Source: Serratia symbiotica
GTDB lineage: Bacteria; Pseudomonadota; Gammaproteobacteria; Enterobacterales; Enterobacteriaceae
DNA length: 64,000 bases
Assembly: GCF_000821185.2 (NCBI RefSeq)
Contig: NZ_CP050855.1
Coordinates: 1,364,001-1,428,000, forward strand
Direction of reading: 5' to 3'
In this document: one piece after another, positions 1 to 9,505 of the stretch
How positions within the stretch are numbered: the stretch's first letter is position 1
Layout: each line of letters starts with the position of its first letter
Notes under the pieces: generated by a model
Database searches by the model: none
What the model saw: only the letters and a program-made list of their open reading frames with translations
What the model was told of the DNA's origin: nothing
Program-made: the position numbers and the translations under genes

Positions 1-48
1 GCCAGCACCACCACCAACAATGACGATTTTCTTCTTTGGCGTTGTCAA
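1..48 (-). CDS. ndh: NADH dehydrogenase II, N-terminal tip (partial)
   Basis: Only the first 16 codons are in the window; the gene continues beyond base 1. Reading the minus strand from a TTG start at 48-46 gives MTTPKKKIVIVGGGAG, nearly identical to the start of E. coli Ndh, including the rare TTG start and the GxGxxG nucleotide-binding loop. A strong ribosome site (AGGGGG) lies just upstream. Ndh is the single-subunit, non-proton-pumping NADH:quinone oxidoreductase on the inner face of the inner membrane. In E. coli ndh neighbours ycfP-nagZ in the same relative orientation, which agrees with what follows here. Confidence 0.85.
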   Translation of the reverse strand, partial: MTTPKKKIVIVGGGAG

Positions 49-182
49 AATACCCCCTAAATGTGAACCAACCGTTATCCGTAAGTGAATGGAAAATATC
101 CTTACAATACATAGGGTTCACCTGTAATAAACCGATTCTTTAGCGCCAGAATAACATGTGAGGTTATTTGGTCATACCAAAA

Positions 183-196
183 TTGACCTACATCAA
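183..196. promoter_or_regulatory. Candidate FNR box upstream of ndh
   Basis: TTGACCTACATCAA matches the FNR consensus TTGAT-N4-ATCAA with one mismatch. It lies about 135 bases upstream of the ndh start. In E. coli ndh is repressed by FNR under anaerobiosis through upstream sites, so the position and match make biological sense. Binding itself is inferred. Confidence 0.55.
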
Positions 197-367
197 TTTT
201 TTTGGTTAAAGGCTCGACGCGAGGCTTTTTAGGGATTTTAATTCAATAAGTTAGCATAGAGTTACTCTACATGGCTCTACCCAGCTACTCGCCAATATTG
301 TACTTTATGAGAATAACAGCCGCAGATTATCCCGATAAAAAGCAATAATTGCGGTTCCAAAGCTGTT

Positions 368-436
368 ATGAAGTTGTTAACTCCGCGCTTGATGACTACC
401 GCCGCCGCTCTAAGCATCGCTGCGCTAGCCTCATGA
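368..436 (+). other. Signal-peptide-like 22-codon open frame (possible remnant)
   Basis: ATG at 368 opens a frame reading MKLLTPRLMTTAAALSIAAL followed by Ala-Ser and a TGA at 434-436. It looks like a bare signal peptide: basic N-terminus, hydrophobic core, small residues. The frame ends inside the 3' end of nagZ (opposite strand). No clear ribosome site precedes it. It may be the stump of an exported protein truncated by a deletion, or chance. The rest of 49-430 holds the ndh promoter region and no other gene that I can see; E. coli ycfP, expected here, is absent. Confidence 0.25.
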
Positions 437-1471
437 CAGTATCCTGAATTCGCGCAGTTTATGTTCCTCCCAGCGTGCACTGAGCGTAACCAGTGCCTTG
501 TGTGCCTGCTGCCAACGTGCCGAGTCACGCAGTTCCTGGCGGGTGAACTGACCACGGTGATATAATCGTTTTACTTTCTCTGCTTTGACTGGGGAAAGGT
601 TATCCAGCACGCTGACCGCACCAGCGCGGTTGTTGCACACCAAGATCATGTCACAACCAGCATCCAGAGCTGCCTGACCGCGTTCGGCATAGCTACCCAT
701 GATAGCCGCCCCAGCCATTGACAGGTCATCAGAGAAAATAACCCCATCGAACCCCAGTTCCTGCCGCAGAATTTGCTTCAGCCAGTAAGGTGAACCGCTG
801 GCTGGACGTGGATCGGCTTCAGTGTAGATGACGTGTGCCGGCATGACCGCATCCAGCAGTTGCCGGTTGATCAGTGTGCGGAAAATCGCCATGTCATGTT
901 CACGGATCTGCGCTAATGGCCGCAGATCGCGCGGGGTTTCTTTGTGCGAGTCGGTGCTGACACCGCCATGGCCTGGGAAGTGTTTTCCGGTGGTTTTCAT
1001 CCCAGCACTGCGCATACCCTGGATAAAGTACTCGGCCATTGCCAGCGCTTGCTGCGGATCGCTGTGGAACGCGCGTTCACCGATGGCGGCGCTGCCGTGG
1101 CCAATATCCAGCACCGGCGCAAAACTGATATCGATGTCCTGGGCGATCATTTCTGCCGCCATCAGCCAGCCCGCTTCTTGCGCTAAGTGACGACCCTGCT
1201 GCGCATCTTGCATCACAGCGAACGATTGCGCCGCTGGCAAGCGGGTAAAACCTTCATGGAAGCGCTGCACGCGTCCGCCTTCCTGATCCACCGCCACCAC
1301 CAGCCTATCCTGCGATGCCACGCGGATCTGGCGCACCAGTTCGCGCAACTGGTGCGCGTCGTGAAAGTTACGGGTAAATAGGATCAACCCGCCAACCAGC
1401 GGGTGTGTTAAAATCTCACGTTCTTCTGCATCCAGCTCATAGCTGGCAATATCTAGCATTACCGGACCCAC
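431..1471 (-). CDS. nagZ: Beta-N-acetylhexosaminidase NagZ
   Basis: Cytoplasmic glycoside hydrolase family 3 enzyme that removes N-acetylglucosamine from 1,6-anhydro-muropeptides during peptidoglycan recycling. About 346 residues with a GTG start at 1471; the E. coli protein (341 aa) also starts MGPVMLD, and a GAGG ribosome site sits 6 bases upstream of this GTG. A second GTG two codons further upstream (1477) is possible. Visible motifs: [13 protein letters not shown] near the N-terminus, the family loop KHFPGHGG with SH a few residues on, and the nucleophile region FSDDLSM. It lies upstream of nothing on its own strand until thiK (45 bases away), giving the order thiK-nagZ as in E. coli. 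The C-terminal tail diverges from E. coli, which is usual for this protein. Confidence 0.95.
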   Translation of the reverse strand: MGPVMLDIASYELDAEEREILTHPLVGGLILFTRNFHDAHQLRELVRQIRVASQDRLVVAVDQEGGRVQRFHEGFTRLPAAQSFAVMQDAQQGRHLAQEAGWLMAAEMIAQDIDISFAPVLDIGHGSAAIGERAFHSDPQQALAMAEYFIQGMRSAGMKTTGKHFPGHGGVSTDSHKETPRDLRPLAQIREHDMAIFRTLINRQLLDAVMPAHVIYTEADPRPASGSPYWLKQILRQELGFDGVIFSDDLSMAGAAIMGSYAERGQAALDAGCDMILVCNNRAGAVSVLDNLSPVKAEKVKRLYHRGQFTRQELRDSARWQQAHKALVTLSARWEEHKLREFRILS

Positions 1472-1521
1472 GGCCACCTCACTTCATTATTTGATTTGCT
1501 TCACTCAGAACCTGGGGATGA

Positions 1522-2370
1522 TCAACAAAAGCGCTGGCGCAGCACTGCCCCCCAATGCAAAAATTCAGCATCGCCGCTCTGCTGCCAGCGCGCTTCAAAC
1601 CACATCAGCATCAGGTAGTCCACCCACGGTAACCAACACTGCACTTGGGCGTGCAACCGGGCCTCATCCGGGTAGCCATGCTGCGCATAGTGCTGTAGAA
1701 AACACTGCTGCTGAACGCTAGCCCAATCATTGCTGCGAAACAGCGCGGCGATATCCAGCGCAACATCGCCATCGGCAGCGTACTCCCAGTCGATCAGCCG
1801 CAGCCCGGCGGCACTGGTGATCAGGTTACCTGGGTGAATATCCATATGAAGCGGGGCCAGTTGCAGTGGCGTTGGCGGTGTTATCCGCAAAAAATGCTGC
1901 TGACAACGCAGCCAGGCTGGGGTAAGACGCCGTTTGTCCAACTGCTGCCAATAGCTGACGAACTGTCGTTGCAAGTTCAGGCGGTAGCCACTGAGCGGCC
2001 TTCGATGCAATCCCGCTGCCATCGCTGCCAGTTCACCACATTGATTTAGGGCGTCGAACCCCTCATTTGTGACACTCTTCCCGGTAAGCCATTCGACGAT
2101 AATCCAATGATTACTCTGGGCTAAAACCTGCGGCCCTAATCCCGTACCACAACGGCGCAGCAGCCGCGCCTCCCGTTTGCGGCTGACACCCAATGCGCCT
2201 TTCTCCGCAGTTTGTTGGCGCGCCAACATGCTGATACCCTCCCCGTCGATACGCCAACTTTCACCCGTCAGACCCTGCACTGGGCTAAAATGACAACCGG
2301 CGGTATTCACCGCCGGCAACCGGGTATTCAACAATTGTCGCAGCTCAGCTTCAAAGTTCAACGGTGTCAT
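1522..2370 (-). CDS. thiK: Thiamine kinase ThiK
   Basis: Phosphorylates salvaged thiamine to thiamine phosphate. About 282 residues, close to the E. coli enzyme (274). It belongs to the aminoglycoside/choline kinase fold: the catalytic loop reads LHMDIHPGNLI (Asp and Asn of the APH motif) and the metal-binding segment LRLIDWEYAADGD. The start at 2370 overlaps the 3' end of lpoB by 20 bases, so translation is probably coupled. Gene order lpoB-thiK-nagZ is conserved with E. coli. No sign of decay. Confidence 0.92.
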   Translation of the reverse strand: MTPLNFEAELRQLLNTRLPAVNTAGCHFSPVQGLTGESWRIDGEGISMLARQQTAEKGALGVSRKREARLLRRCGTGLGPQVLAQSNHWIIVEWLTGKSVTNEGFDALNQCGELAAMAAGLHRRPLSGYRLNLQRQFVSYWQQLDKRRLTPAWLRCQQHFLRITPPTPLQLAPLHMDIHPGNLITSAAGLRLIDWEYAADGDVALDIAALFRSNDWASVQQQCFLQHYAQHGYPDEARLHAQVQCWLPWVDYLMLMWFEARWQQSGDAEFLHWGAVLRQRFC

Positions 2371-2923
2371 TACCCGACCAAACGATTTCGCCGGTTTGCA
2401 CCAACATCAGTTGCATATCCAGCGTCGGTGATTTTACATCGCCGCTGAAGTCGCTGTACAACACGTACTGTGCGTTAACGATGCGCGCCAGGCCGATGGC
2501 CTTACTGCGCGAGCCAAAGCTGTCCTCCGAGGATAAGCCCAGCGCCTGTCTGGCACTCGTCAGCCGCGCTTCCGGCACCACACTGAAAATGGAGTTGGAC
2601 TCCAGCGCTGTATGCAGCGCGGATGTCGCTTTCGCCGTTTGCAATGCGCCATTGGTGTTGTTCTTCATACTGTCTACCAACAACAGGCTGCCAGCGGTAA
2701 CCCCTTTGGCCTCCAGCATCTGGTTCACCAACGGCTGTAGGCTGCGGAACCAGTCAAACGGCTGTATTTTGGGCGGCTGCGGCACCACTTCACGGGCCGA
2801 CTGCTGAGGTTGTTCCTTCGTGTCCGGTAGCGTAACCGATTCGACGGTATCTGGCGGTTGAAGGCGCGACAAACAACCACTCAAGGTTAATGCGGCCAAC
2901 GCCACCGATAAATACTTTTTCAT
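2351..2923 (-). CDS. lpoB: Penicillin-binding protein activator LpoB
   Basis: Outer-membrane lipoprotein that activates the peptidoglycan synthase PBP1B (MrcB). The start is set at 2923 (MKKYLSVALAALTLSGC) because it gives a perfect lipoprotein signal peptide with lipobox LSGC and has an AGGAA ribosome site 5 bases upstream; the longer open frame adds an unrelated leader. The mature protein starts with a Pro/Gln-rich linker and then the globular domain, total about 190 residues (E. coli 213, with a longer linker). Overlaps thiK by 20 bases. E. coli ycfL, normally just upstream, is missing: only 62 bases separate lpoB from hinT. Confidence 0.93.
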   Translation of the reverse strand: MKKYLSVALAALTLSGCLSRLQPPDTVESVTLPDTKEQPQQSAREVVPQPPKIQPFDWFRSLQPLVNQMLEAKGVTAGSLLLVDSMKNNTNGALQTAKATSALHTALESNSIFSVVPEARLTSARQALGLSSEDSFGSRSKAIGLARIVNAQYVLYSDFSGDVKSPTLDMQLMLVQTGEIVWSGNDTVEL

Positions 2924-2985
2924 TATTATTCCTTTCCAAGCCAGCCTACAAAAACAGCTATCGATGCGCGCATTTAGCATCCAGG

Positions 2986-3348
2986 TTACCGTTCAGAAAA
3001 GCGTGACAACATCGGCCCCAGCGAGTGGCCGCCAACCAAATGCATATGAATATGATAGACCTCCTGACCAGCATGGCGATTGCAGTTGAGGATCAGGCGG
3101 TAGCCATCTTCAGCCACCCCTTCCTGTTCGGCAATTTTCGCCGCAGCGGTGATCATTCTGCCCAGCGCCGCTTCATGCTCAACGGTCACATCATTGACAG
3201 TAGGGATCAGTACATTCGGCACGATCAAAATATGGGTTGGAGCCTGGGGTGAGATATCACGGAAAGCAGTAACCAGTTCGTCTTGGTAAACCACATCAGC
3301 GGGGATTTCGCGGCGGATAATTTTACTGAAAATCGTTTCTTCAGCCAT
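2986..3348 (-). CDS. hinT: Purine nucleoside phosphoramidase HinT
   Basis: HIT-family hydrolase of adenosine and guanosine 5'-phosphoramidates and aminoacyl-adenylates. Start chosen at 3348 ([16 protein letters not shown]), identical to the E. coli start and preceded by AAGGAA; the longer open frame is spurious. About 120 residues. The histidine triad reads [10 protein letters not shown] near the C-terminus. The last residues (LSRFSER) differ from E. coli, where the C-terminus matters for activity. It heads the hinT-lpoB-thiK-nagZ group. Confidence 0.95.
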   Translation of the reverse strand: MAEETIFSKIIRREIPADVVYQDELVTAFRDISPQAPTHILIVPNVLIPTVNDVTVEHEAALGRMITAAAKIAEQEGVAEDGYRLILNCNRHAGQEVYHIHMHLVGGHSLGPMLSRFSER

Positions 3349-3620
3349 TTGGGCGTTCCTTGGTTTAAACAGTAAGCTGTATGAGTGACAAATTCTACTG
3401 CTTTTAACCTGCATGCGCACTTTCCGCATTGGATGATGCTAAGATCACACAACCTGGCGCACTATGCCTGTTATTGCTTTACCTAGCCCCCAACAAGGGT
3501 CAGGCTGAAAGCTATTTTACCAGGTATGAATTTGATAATCTGTGCTCTTTGCATTAATTTAGGGGGCAGACCTCCAGCTTCGCAGCAGCCACCCGATTTA
3601 TGTTCAAAGGACGCCTTACC

Positions 3621-4091
3621 ATGGTAACCCGCACGCTAGATAGTCCCGCCCGCCCAGTTCTGGCCGGAATGCCGGATGAAGCTGAACACGCACTGCGCTT
3701 CATTCGCGCCCGTAAAGCGCAATCCCATGCGTTATTCGAAGATTATGTCGAGCTGATCGCCGATCTGTTGCAGACTACGCGAGAAGCCAGAACTACCGAT
3801 ATCGCCCGCCGCTTTGGTGTCTCTCACCCTACGGCGATCAAGAACATCGCGCGGCTTAAAAGCGCCGGCCTAGTGGAATCGCGTCCCTATCGCGGGGTGT
3901 TTCTGACTGAGGAAGGCGAACGGTTGGCACATAAGGTACGCCGTCGCCATCGGATAGTGGTTGACCTGTTAGTCTGTCTGGGAGTGCCGACGAACACCGC
4001 CGAGTTGGACAGCGAAGGGATTGAACATCACATTTCTGACGCCACTTTGGCTGTGTTTGAGCAGTTCCTGCGAAAAAACACGGCGAAGTGA
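3621..4091 (+). CDS. mntR: Manganese-responsive transcriptional regulator, MntR/DtxR family
   Basis: Metal-sensing repressor of manganese transport genes. About 156 residues (E. coli MntR 155). The start at 3621 (MVTRTLDSPARP) has AGGA nine bases upstream; an ATG at 3600 is the alternative. Layout: winged helix-turn-helix (roughly residues 30-90, with TDIARRFGVSHPTAIKNIAR as the recognition region) followed by a dimerisation helix. Likely metal ligands are the Asp/Glu of FEDYVEL, the His of RRRHRIV and the acidic/His cluster SEGIEHHIS, placed as in MntR. It sits alone on the plus strand between hinT and ptsG, where E. coli has fhuE, so its location differs from E. coli. DtxR-type iron regulator is the alternative, but the ligand pattern favours manganese. 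Confidence 0.82.
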   Translation: MVTRTLDSPARPVLAGMPDEAEHALRFIRARKAQSHALFEDYVELIADLLQTTREARTTDIARRFGVSHPTAIKNIARLKSAGLVESRPYRGVFLTEEGERLAHKVRRRHRIVVDLLVCLGVPTNTAELDSEGIEHHISDATLAVFEQFLRKNTAK

Positions 4092-4214
4092 TCCCGAAAT
4101 AAGCAGTAGCTGGCTGGGGGCTTTTAGAAGCCAAATATCTTCACTTCCTGTATCTATCCCCTGTTTTCTACGTGACATTACGCGGTGTGCTATGCGGGTT
4201 TACCTACCTCGGGA

Positions 4215-4250
4215 GAAAAAATGCCGATCCCCCTTAAGTGATCGGCATTA
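4215..4250 (-). terminator. Rho-independent terminator of ptsG
   Basis: On the minus strand the sequence forms ATGCCGAT / ATCGGCAT (4221-4228 with 4241-4248) followed by a run of six to seven T. It begins 35 bases past the ptsG stop. Confidence 0.85.
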
Positions 4251-4284
4251 GGCTTTCGCTTCCCTTTAAATTCCCTTGTCTAAC

Positions 4285-5718
4285 TCAGTGATTACGGATG
4301 TATTCGTCCATATCGGTTTTCAGGTTGTCAGACTTGGTGCCGAAGATAGCCTGAACGCCAGAGCCGGCGACAACAACGCCAGCGGCACCCAATTTCTTCA
4401 GGGTAGCCTGGTCAACCTTGGCGATGTCGGCCACGCTGACGCGCAGGCGGGTGATACAGGCATCCAGGTTAGTGATATTCTCTTTACCGCCGAAAGCCTC
4501 AACCAAGGCGGCAGACATTTCAGAGCCGCCCTGCGTATCCTGCTCAGCAGCAGTGTCTTCACGGCCTGGGGTTTTCAGGTTCAGCTTGGTGATCAGCACA
4601 CGGAAGAGAGTGTAGTACACCAGCCCGTAGAGGATGCCGACGAGGGGGAACAACCAGATTTTACTGCTGTTTCCGCTCAGAACGATAAAGTCGATCAACC
4701 CGTGTGAGAAGCTGGTGCCGTCACGCATGCCTAACAAAATGCATATTGGGAACGCCAGACCCGCCAAGATAGCGTGGCTCACATACAGGATCGGCGCAAC
4801 GAACATGAAAGAGAATTCGATCGGTTCGGTGATGCCGGTCAGGAATGAGGTCAACGCAGCAGAGATCATGATACCGCCGACTTTAGCGCGGTTTTCCGGT
4901 TTGGCTGAATGCCAGATAGCGATGGCCGCCGCAGGTAAACCATACATTTTAAACAGGAAGCCGCCGGACAGTTTCCCCGCAGTCGGGTCACCCGCCATGT
5001 AACGTGGGATGTCACCGTGAAATACCTGACCCGCTGCATTGGTGAACTCGCCAATTTGCATCTGGAAAGGCACGTTCCAGATATGGTGCAGACCGAACGG
5101 CACCAGCGAACGCTCAACCACACCGTAGAGGCCAAAGGCCACTACCGGGTTCTGATAAGCTGCCCACCGGGAAAACGTCTGGATAGCAGTACCGATGGGT
5201 GGCCAGATGAAAGACAGCGCGATGCCCAGCACGATAGCCGCCAGGCCAGAGATGATCGGCACAAACCGCTTACCCGCAAAGAAGCCCAGATACTCCGGCA
5301 GTTGGATGCGGAAGAAGCGGTTAAACATGTAAGCAGCGATGGCACCAGAGATAATCCCGCCGAGTACGCCGGTATCGGCCAAATGTTTGGTTGCAATCTC
5401 TTCGGCTGTTAGGTGTAGCAGCAAGGGTGCAACCACTGCCATGGTTTTCACCATGATGCCGTAAGCTACCACCGCCGCCAGTGCGGAGACGCCATCGTTA
5501 TTAGTGAAACCTAGGGCAACACCAATCGCGAAAATTAACGGCATGTTGGCGAAAACAGATCCACCCGCTTCCGCCATCACATGAGAGACTACCATAGGTA
5601 ACCAACTAAAGTTGGCGGAACCGACGCCCAGCAGGATACCTGCGATAGGCAATACTGACACTGGCAGCATTAGCGATTTACCTATTTTTTGCAGGTTTGC
5701 AAATGCGTTCTTGAACAT
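4285..5718 (-). CDS. ptsG: PTS glucose transporter EIICB(Glc)
   Basis: Inner-membrane permease that imports and phosphorylates glucose, receiving phosphate from EIIA(Glc). 477 residues, the same length as E. coli PtsG. An N-terminal EIIC domain of about ten membrane segments (residues 1-390) carries the sugar-site motif GITEPIEF. The C-terminal EIIB domain has the phosphorylated cysteine in [11 protein letters not shown] (about residue 421). It is transcribed alone, between tatD and its own terminator. The leader keeps the SgrS target and candidate Mlc and CRP operators listed separately, so the control by sugar-phosphate stress known in E. coli may also operate here. No sign of damage. Confidence 0.97.
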   Translation of the reverse strand: MFKNAFANLQKIGKSLMLPVSVLPIAGILLGVGSANFSWLPMVVSHVMAEAGGSVFANMPLIFAIGVALGFTNNDGVSALAAVVAYGIMVKTMAVVAPLLLHLTAEEIATKHLADTGVLGGIISGAIAAYMFNRFFRIQLPEYLGFFAGKRFVPIISGLAAIVLGIALSFIWPPIGTAIQTFSRWAAYQNPVVAFGLYGVVERSLVPFGLHHIWNVPFQMQIGEFTNAAGQVFHGDIPRYMAGDPTAGKLSGGFLFKMYGLPAAAIAIWHSAKPENRAKVGGIMISAALTSFLTGITEPIEFSFMFVAPILYVSHAILAGLAFPICILLGMRDGTSFSHGLIDFIVLSGNSSKIWLFPLVGILYGLVYYTLFRVLITKLNLKTPGREDTAAEQDTQGGSEMSAALVEAFGGKENITNLDACITRLRVSVADIAKVDQATLKKLGAAGVVVAGSGVQAIFGTKSDNLKTDMDEYIRNH

Positions 5719-5721
5719 AAA

Positions 5722-5742
5722 TGAGTGTGCTCCTGAGTAATA
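5722..5742 (-). promoter_or_regulatory. ptsG ribosome-binding region with conserved SgrS pairing site
   Basis: The minus strand reads TTACTCAGGAGCACACTCAT just before the ptsG ATG. It differs from the E. coli ptsG translation-initiation region by about one base. In E. coli the small RNA SgrS pairs here to block translation and trigger decay by RNase E, whose gene is also in this window. SgrS itself is not in this window. Confidence 0.6.
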
Positions 5743-5827
5743 ATACTTTGCTACTTTTTGGCGATTATTCGCGTTGCAAGGGGGAGAAAACCCCGCAACT
5801 TAGGATGTCTGAGCACCCATGAATTTA

Positions 5828-5878
5828 TTATTTAGAGTAAAATAAATGCCCTACGTAATGTTTGCTGGTAATCACATT
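5828..5878 (-). promoter_or_regulatory. Candidate Mlc operator and CRP site upstream of ptsG
   Basis: TTATTT-AGAGTA-AAATAA (5828-5845) is a perfect AT-rich inverted repeat of the kind bound by Mlc. Adjacent, AATGTTTGCTGGTAATCACA (about 5857-5876) keeps one perfect CRP half-site (TCACA) and a weaker other half. Both regulators control ptsG in E. coli. The assignments are by motif only. Confidence 0.4.
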
Positions 5879-6038
5879 TCAATAATAGCAAAGGAAGCAA
5901 TTTTTAAAATCGCCTGTTTTTTATCATAAAAGGCGATAAAATAATCACTAAATGCCTTTAAATGGGTGAAAATATTACCCGTTTCGTCGATTAATTACGA
6001 GCTTAAAAATTATGTCAACGATGACTACTCAGCCCAGA

Positions 6039-6815
6039 TCAAAGTTTGATGTGAAATAAGCGTGAAAAATTGTTGGTGGTGGCTTCAGCCAAGTTTTCCA
6101 GGCTAATGCCCTTCAGTACCGCCATATATTCAGCCACATCGCGCACATAGGCGGGTTGGTTTTCTTTACCCCGATGCGGCACCGGGGCCAGATACGGCGA
6201 GTCAGTTTCCACCAGTATGCGATCCAGCGGCACATAACGCGCCACCTCACGCAATTGCTCGGCGTTACGGAAGGTCACGATGCCAGAGAAAGAAATGTAG
6301 AAGCCGAGATCCAACAGCACTTCTGCGGTGGCGCGATCCTCGGTGAAACAGTGCAGCACCCCGCCACAGTCCTGCGCATTTTCTTCACGCAAAATCGCCA
6401 ATGTGTCGGCGCGCGCATCACGGGTATGCACGATCAGCGGTTTGTCCAGATCTCGGCCAATGTGAATATGCTCGCGGAACGATGCCTGTTGCAGCTCAAG
6501 GTTGTCTTTCTGGTAGAAGTAATCCAGCCCCGTCTCCCCCAACGCGACCACTTGTGCCGCCGCTGCCAGGCGGCGCAGTTCGCCGTAATCGTAGCCATCT
6601 TCCAGGTTCAGCGGGTGTACGCCACAGGAGAAGGCCACATCATCGCGCGCACCAATCAACTGGGTCATAGCCTGATAGCCCGGCAACGTAGTGGCAACCG
6701 CCAGCACGTATCCGACATCGCGCACTTTGGCCTTGGCCAGCGCGTCATCCACATTTTGGTGCAGGGTTTGATAATCCAGGCAGTCAAGGTGACAATGAGA
6801 ATCAACTAACAACAT
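6039..6815 (-). CDS. ycfH: TatD-family metal-dependent hydrolase (YcfH)
   Basis: Putative metal-dependent nuclease/deoxyribonuclease of the TatD amidohydrolase family. About 258 residues (E. coli YcfH 265). Metal ligands are visible in order: DSHCHLD at the N-terminus, ALGETGLDYFY, LIVHTRDA, LHCFTED, and VETDSPYLAP. It follows holB with 19 bases between them and ends the tmk-holB-ycfH group. The cellular substrate is not settled for this family. Confidence 0.92.
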   Translation of the reverse strand: MLLVDSHCHLDCLDYQTLHQNVDDALAKAKVRDVGYVLAVATTLPGYQAMTQLIGARDDVAFSCGVHPLNLEDGYDYGELRRLAAAAQVVALGETGLDYFYQKDNLELQQASFREHIHIGRDLDKPLIVHTRDARADTLAILREENAQDCGGVLHCFTEDRATAEVLLDLGFYISFSGIVTFRNAEQLREVARYVPLDRILVETDSPYLAPVPHRGKENQPAYVRDVAEYMAVLKGISLENLAEATTNNFSRLFHIKL

Positions 6816-6834
6816 AATGTTTAACTCTTTTGCT

Positions 6835-7839
6835 TTACAGCGAATGAAGCGGGGAATAACTGGCAGCGCTTAGCATTTGCTCCCAGCCCAGTAATTGTTC
6901 GGTCAATAGCAGTTCGCGGTTAACGCCAACCACGCTGAGCAACTGATGGCGGCAGATCAACCATTGTTGCACGATTTGCGGCAACGAAATGCCGCTCAGC
7001 CGACTGGCCAGTTGATGCACCAACGGCTGCTGATCCTGATTGAGTACATGGCTCGGTGCACCTTGCTGCCATTTCATCGCATCCACCAACAGAGCGCACA
7101 ACCAATGTAGACGCTCCCCCACATCCAGGTGACTGAGCACTGGCAACAGCGACAGCATATCATGCTGCGGCAAGGCAGCGCTCAACGCGCTACACAGGGC
7201 ACTGCGCTGTTGCCAGCGCTCCGGTTGCAGCAATTGTTCAGCAGCGATTGGCGCGCCGTCGTGCAGGCGCAGCGCAGTAAGGTGTTCGATCGGGTTACCT
7301 GCTGCGTGACGGCTTAGCCACTGCATGCTCAGTTGCTCATCCGGGCTGGCCAAATGCCAATACAGGCAGCGGCTGCGTAGCGTCGCCAACAATCGCGAAG
7401 GCTCGCGGCAACCCAGTAGAAAATAGGTTTTTTCCGGCGGCTCTTCCAATGTCTTCAGCAGCGCGTTGGCCGCCGCTTCGGTCAATAGCTCGGCCTGGGA
7501 GAGCCAGATCACCTTGGCCCCTCCTTGCTGTGCATGGGAATAGAGCCTCTCGATCACCTGACGGATCGGTTCGATACCTACACTGTTTTTGCCTTTTTCC
7601 GGCACCAGCAGATGGTAGTCCGGGTGGTTACCCGCCAGCATCAGCCGGCAACTATGACATTCACCGCAGATCTTCTCACCGTTACGCTGCTGGCAGAGCA
7701 ACCAGCGGCTCAACGCGTAAGCTAGCGTATCGTCGCCATTGCCTGCGGCAGCATGCAACAGCAACGCATGATGGCCGCGCCCAGTGGCATAGTGCACAAC
7801 CAACTGGTGATAGGGGATGTTCAGCCACGGATACTTCAT
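6835..7839 (-). CDS. holB: DNA polymerase III delta-prime subunit
   Basis: Rigid stator of the clamp loader (gamma complex) that loads the beta clamp. 334 residues, identical in length to E. coli. The AAA+ domain has a degenerate Walker A (HAAAGNGDDTL), as is normal for delta-prime, and the zinc-binding cysteines are in CQQRNGEKICGECHSC. The start codon shares one base with the tmk stop (TAATG overlap), showing translational coupling. Confidence 0.95.
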   Translation of the reverse strand: MKYPWLNIPYHQLVVHYATGRGHHALLLHAAAGNGDDTLAYALSRWLLCQQRNGEKICGECHSCRLMLAGNHPDYHLLVPEKGKNSVGIEPIRQVIERLYSHAQQGGAKVIWLSQAELLTEAAANALLKTLEEPPEKTYFLLGCREPSRLLATLRSRCLYWHLASPDEQLSMQWLSRHAAGNPIEHLTALRLHDGAPIAAEQLLQPERWQQRSALCSALSAALPQHDMLSLLPVLSHLDVGERLHWLCALLVDAMKWQQGAPSHVLNQDQQPLVHQLASRLSGISLPQIVQQWLICRHQLLSVVGVNRELLLTEQLLGWEQMLSAASYSPLHSL

Positions 7840-8477
7840 TACACGCCTTCCTGCTGTTGCAGCCAGCGGCTGACGCAGGCACGGATAGAGGCGGTAACCT
7901 GCTCCAGCGGTTGTGTAGCGTCAAGCGTAACAATCGATTCATCTTGCGCTGCCAACGCCAAATAGCGTGCGCGCGTACGTGTGAAGAACGGCAATACCTC
8001 TTGTTCAATGCGATCCAGTGCGCCGCGCGCCTGAGCACGTTGCAGCCCAATCAGCGGCGGCAGATCCAAATAGAGAGTGAGATCCGGGCGGAAGCTCCCC
8101 AACACGGCATCGCGCAGTGAGAGCATCAGTTGCGGATCTGTGCCACGCCCACCGCCCTGATAAGCCTGTGACGACAGATCGTGACGATCACCCACCACCC
8201 ATGCACCGCGTTCCAACGCCGGCTTGATAACGGTTTCCACCAACTGCACACGGGCAGCGTACAGCATCAGCACTTCCGCCTTGATGGTCGGCAGTTCGTT
8301 ACCCACTCCACGTTTGAACAGATCGCGCAATTTCTCCGCTAGCGGCGTGCCACCTGGCTCACGCGTAAAGACGATATTGTTGACACCATGCTCTCGCAAC
8401 ACACTGGCTACGGTGTCACGCGCGGTGGTTTTGCCTGCTCCTTCCAATCCTTCGATAACAACGAATTTACTTTTCAT
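7839..8477 (-). CDS. tmk: Thymidylate kinase
   Basis: Phosphorylates dTMP to dTDP. 212 residues (E. coli 213). P-loop [10 protein letters not shown] at the N-terminus, [15 protein letters not shown] (DR/E region), and the LID region. It overlaps the 3' end of mltG by 11 bases and holB by one base, so mltG-tmk-holB is a tightly coupled run. Confidence 0.96.
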   Translation of the reverse strand: MKSKFVVIEGLEGAGKTTARDTVASVLREHGVNNIVFTREPGGTPLAEKLRDLFKRGVGNELPTIKAEVLMLYAARVQLVETVIKPALERGAWVVGDRHDLSSQAYQGGGRGTDPQLMLSLRDAVLGSFRPDLTLYLDLPPLIGLQRAQARGALDRIEQEVLPFFTRTRARYLALAAQDESIVTLDATQPLEQVTASIRACVSRWLQQQEGV

Positions 8478-9495
8478 TCTTTTCCTTTAACCCCCGACGG
8501 TAGGCACGCACCGCCTGGTTATGGCTCGCCAGGTTAGTGGTAAACGTATGACCCCCCTTACCGTCGGCGACAAAGTATAAGTAAGGTGTCTTGGCCGGGT
8601 TGGCGGCGGCTTTCAGCGCGGCTTCGCCCGGCATAGCGATCGGGGTAGATGGCAGGCCAGCAATCACATAGGTGTTATACGCGGTGCTGGCTTCCAGATC
8701 CTTGTGGGTAATACGGCCATTATAGCTATCGCCCATGCCGTAGATTACCGTGGGATCGGTCTGCAAGCGCATGCCAATACGCAGCCGGTTAACAAACACC
8801 GAGGCCACTTTGCTACGCTCTTGCGGCAGCGCCGTTTCTTTTTCGATGATCGACGCCAAGGTCAGTAGATCAGTTGGTGTTTTATACGGCAGGCTGGTGT
8901 CGCGTTCATCCCACGCAGCTTGCAGCACTTTGTTCATACGTAGGTGAGCACGCTTCAGCAAGTCGATGTCACTCATGCCGGCGGTATACCGATAGGTATC
9001 CGGGTAAAACTGCCCCTCCGGGTTGCCACCCTGTGGCATGCCTAACGCAACGGCAATCTGTGCGTCGCTTTTACCCGCCAGCGTATGCTGCAAATATTTC
9101 GACTGTTGCAGCACTTGCAGCCAGTCGCGCAGGCGTGAGCCTTCAATAAAGCGCACGGTGAACTGAGCTTCTTTGCCGCTGGTCAACAACTGTAGCATCT
9201 GGCGCACCGTCATGCCTGGGGTAAAACGATAAGTGCCGGCCTTAAATTCCGCCAGCTCCGGCTCCACCCACAGTAGCCATGGGAACCATCTGCCGCTGTG
9301 CACCAGTTGGTCACGCATCAATAACCCCGCCAGCGCCACGCGCCCGCTGCCAACCGGTAACTTGAATATCGTTTCCTGCTCGATGGCCAGCGGCGTATCG
9401 GCAAAGCGTTCAATCTTCTGGTAGCCCCAGAACATCAGAGCCAAGGCCAGAGCAATAATAATGGACAGGATCTTTAGCTTTCTTTTCTTCATCAA
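8467..9495 (-). CDS. mltG: Endolytic murein transglycosylase MltG
   Basis: Inner-membrane lytic transglycosylase thought to terminate nascent glycan strands. 342 residues (E. coli YceG 340). A single N-terminal membrane segment ([18 protein letters not shown]), a LysM-like subdomain, then the YceG catalytic domain with the essential Glu in [10 protein letters not shown]. The start is MMKKRK; the second Met is equally possible. It sits 10 bases after pabC, as in other enterobacteria. Confidence 0.95.
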   Translation of the reverse strand: MMKKRKLKILSIIIALALALMFWGYQKIERFADTPLAIEQETIFKLPVGSGRVALAGLLMRDQLVHSGRWFPWLLWVEPELAEFKAGTYRFTPGMTVRQMLQLLTSGKEAQFTVRFIEGSRLRDWLQVLQQSKYLQHTLAGKSDAQIAVALGMPQGGNPEGQFYPDTYRYTAGMSDIDLLKRAHLRMNKVLQAAWDERDTSLPYKTPTDLLTLASIIEKETALPQERSKVASVFVNRLRIGMRLQTDPTVIYGMGDSYNGRITHKDLEASTAYNTYVIAGLPSTPIAMPGEAALKAAANPAKTPYLYFVADGKGGHTFTTNLASHNQAVRAYRRGLKEKNEK

Positions 9496-9505
9496 TCAGC
9501 CGTGA

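Noticed and set aside
6156..6809. 217-codon open frame on the plus strand
   Set aside because: Antisense to the TatD-family gene along nearly its whole length; no protein-like motif.
7449..8120. 223-codon open frame on the plus strand across holB and tmk
   Set aside because: Antisense to two well-supported genes, basic and low-complexity product, no homology.
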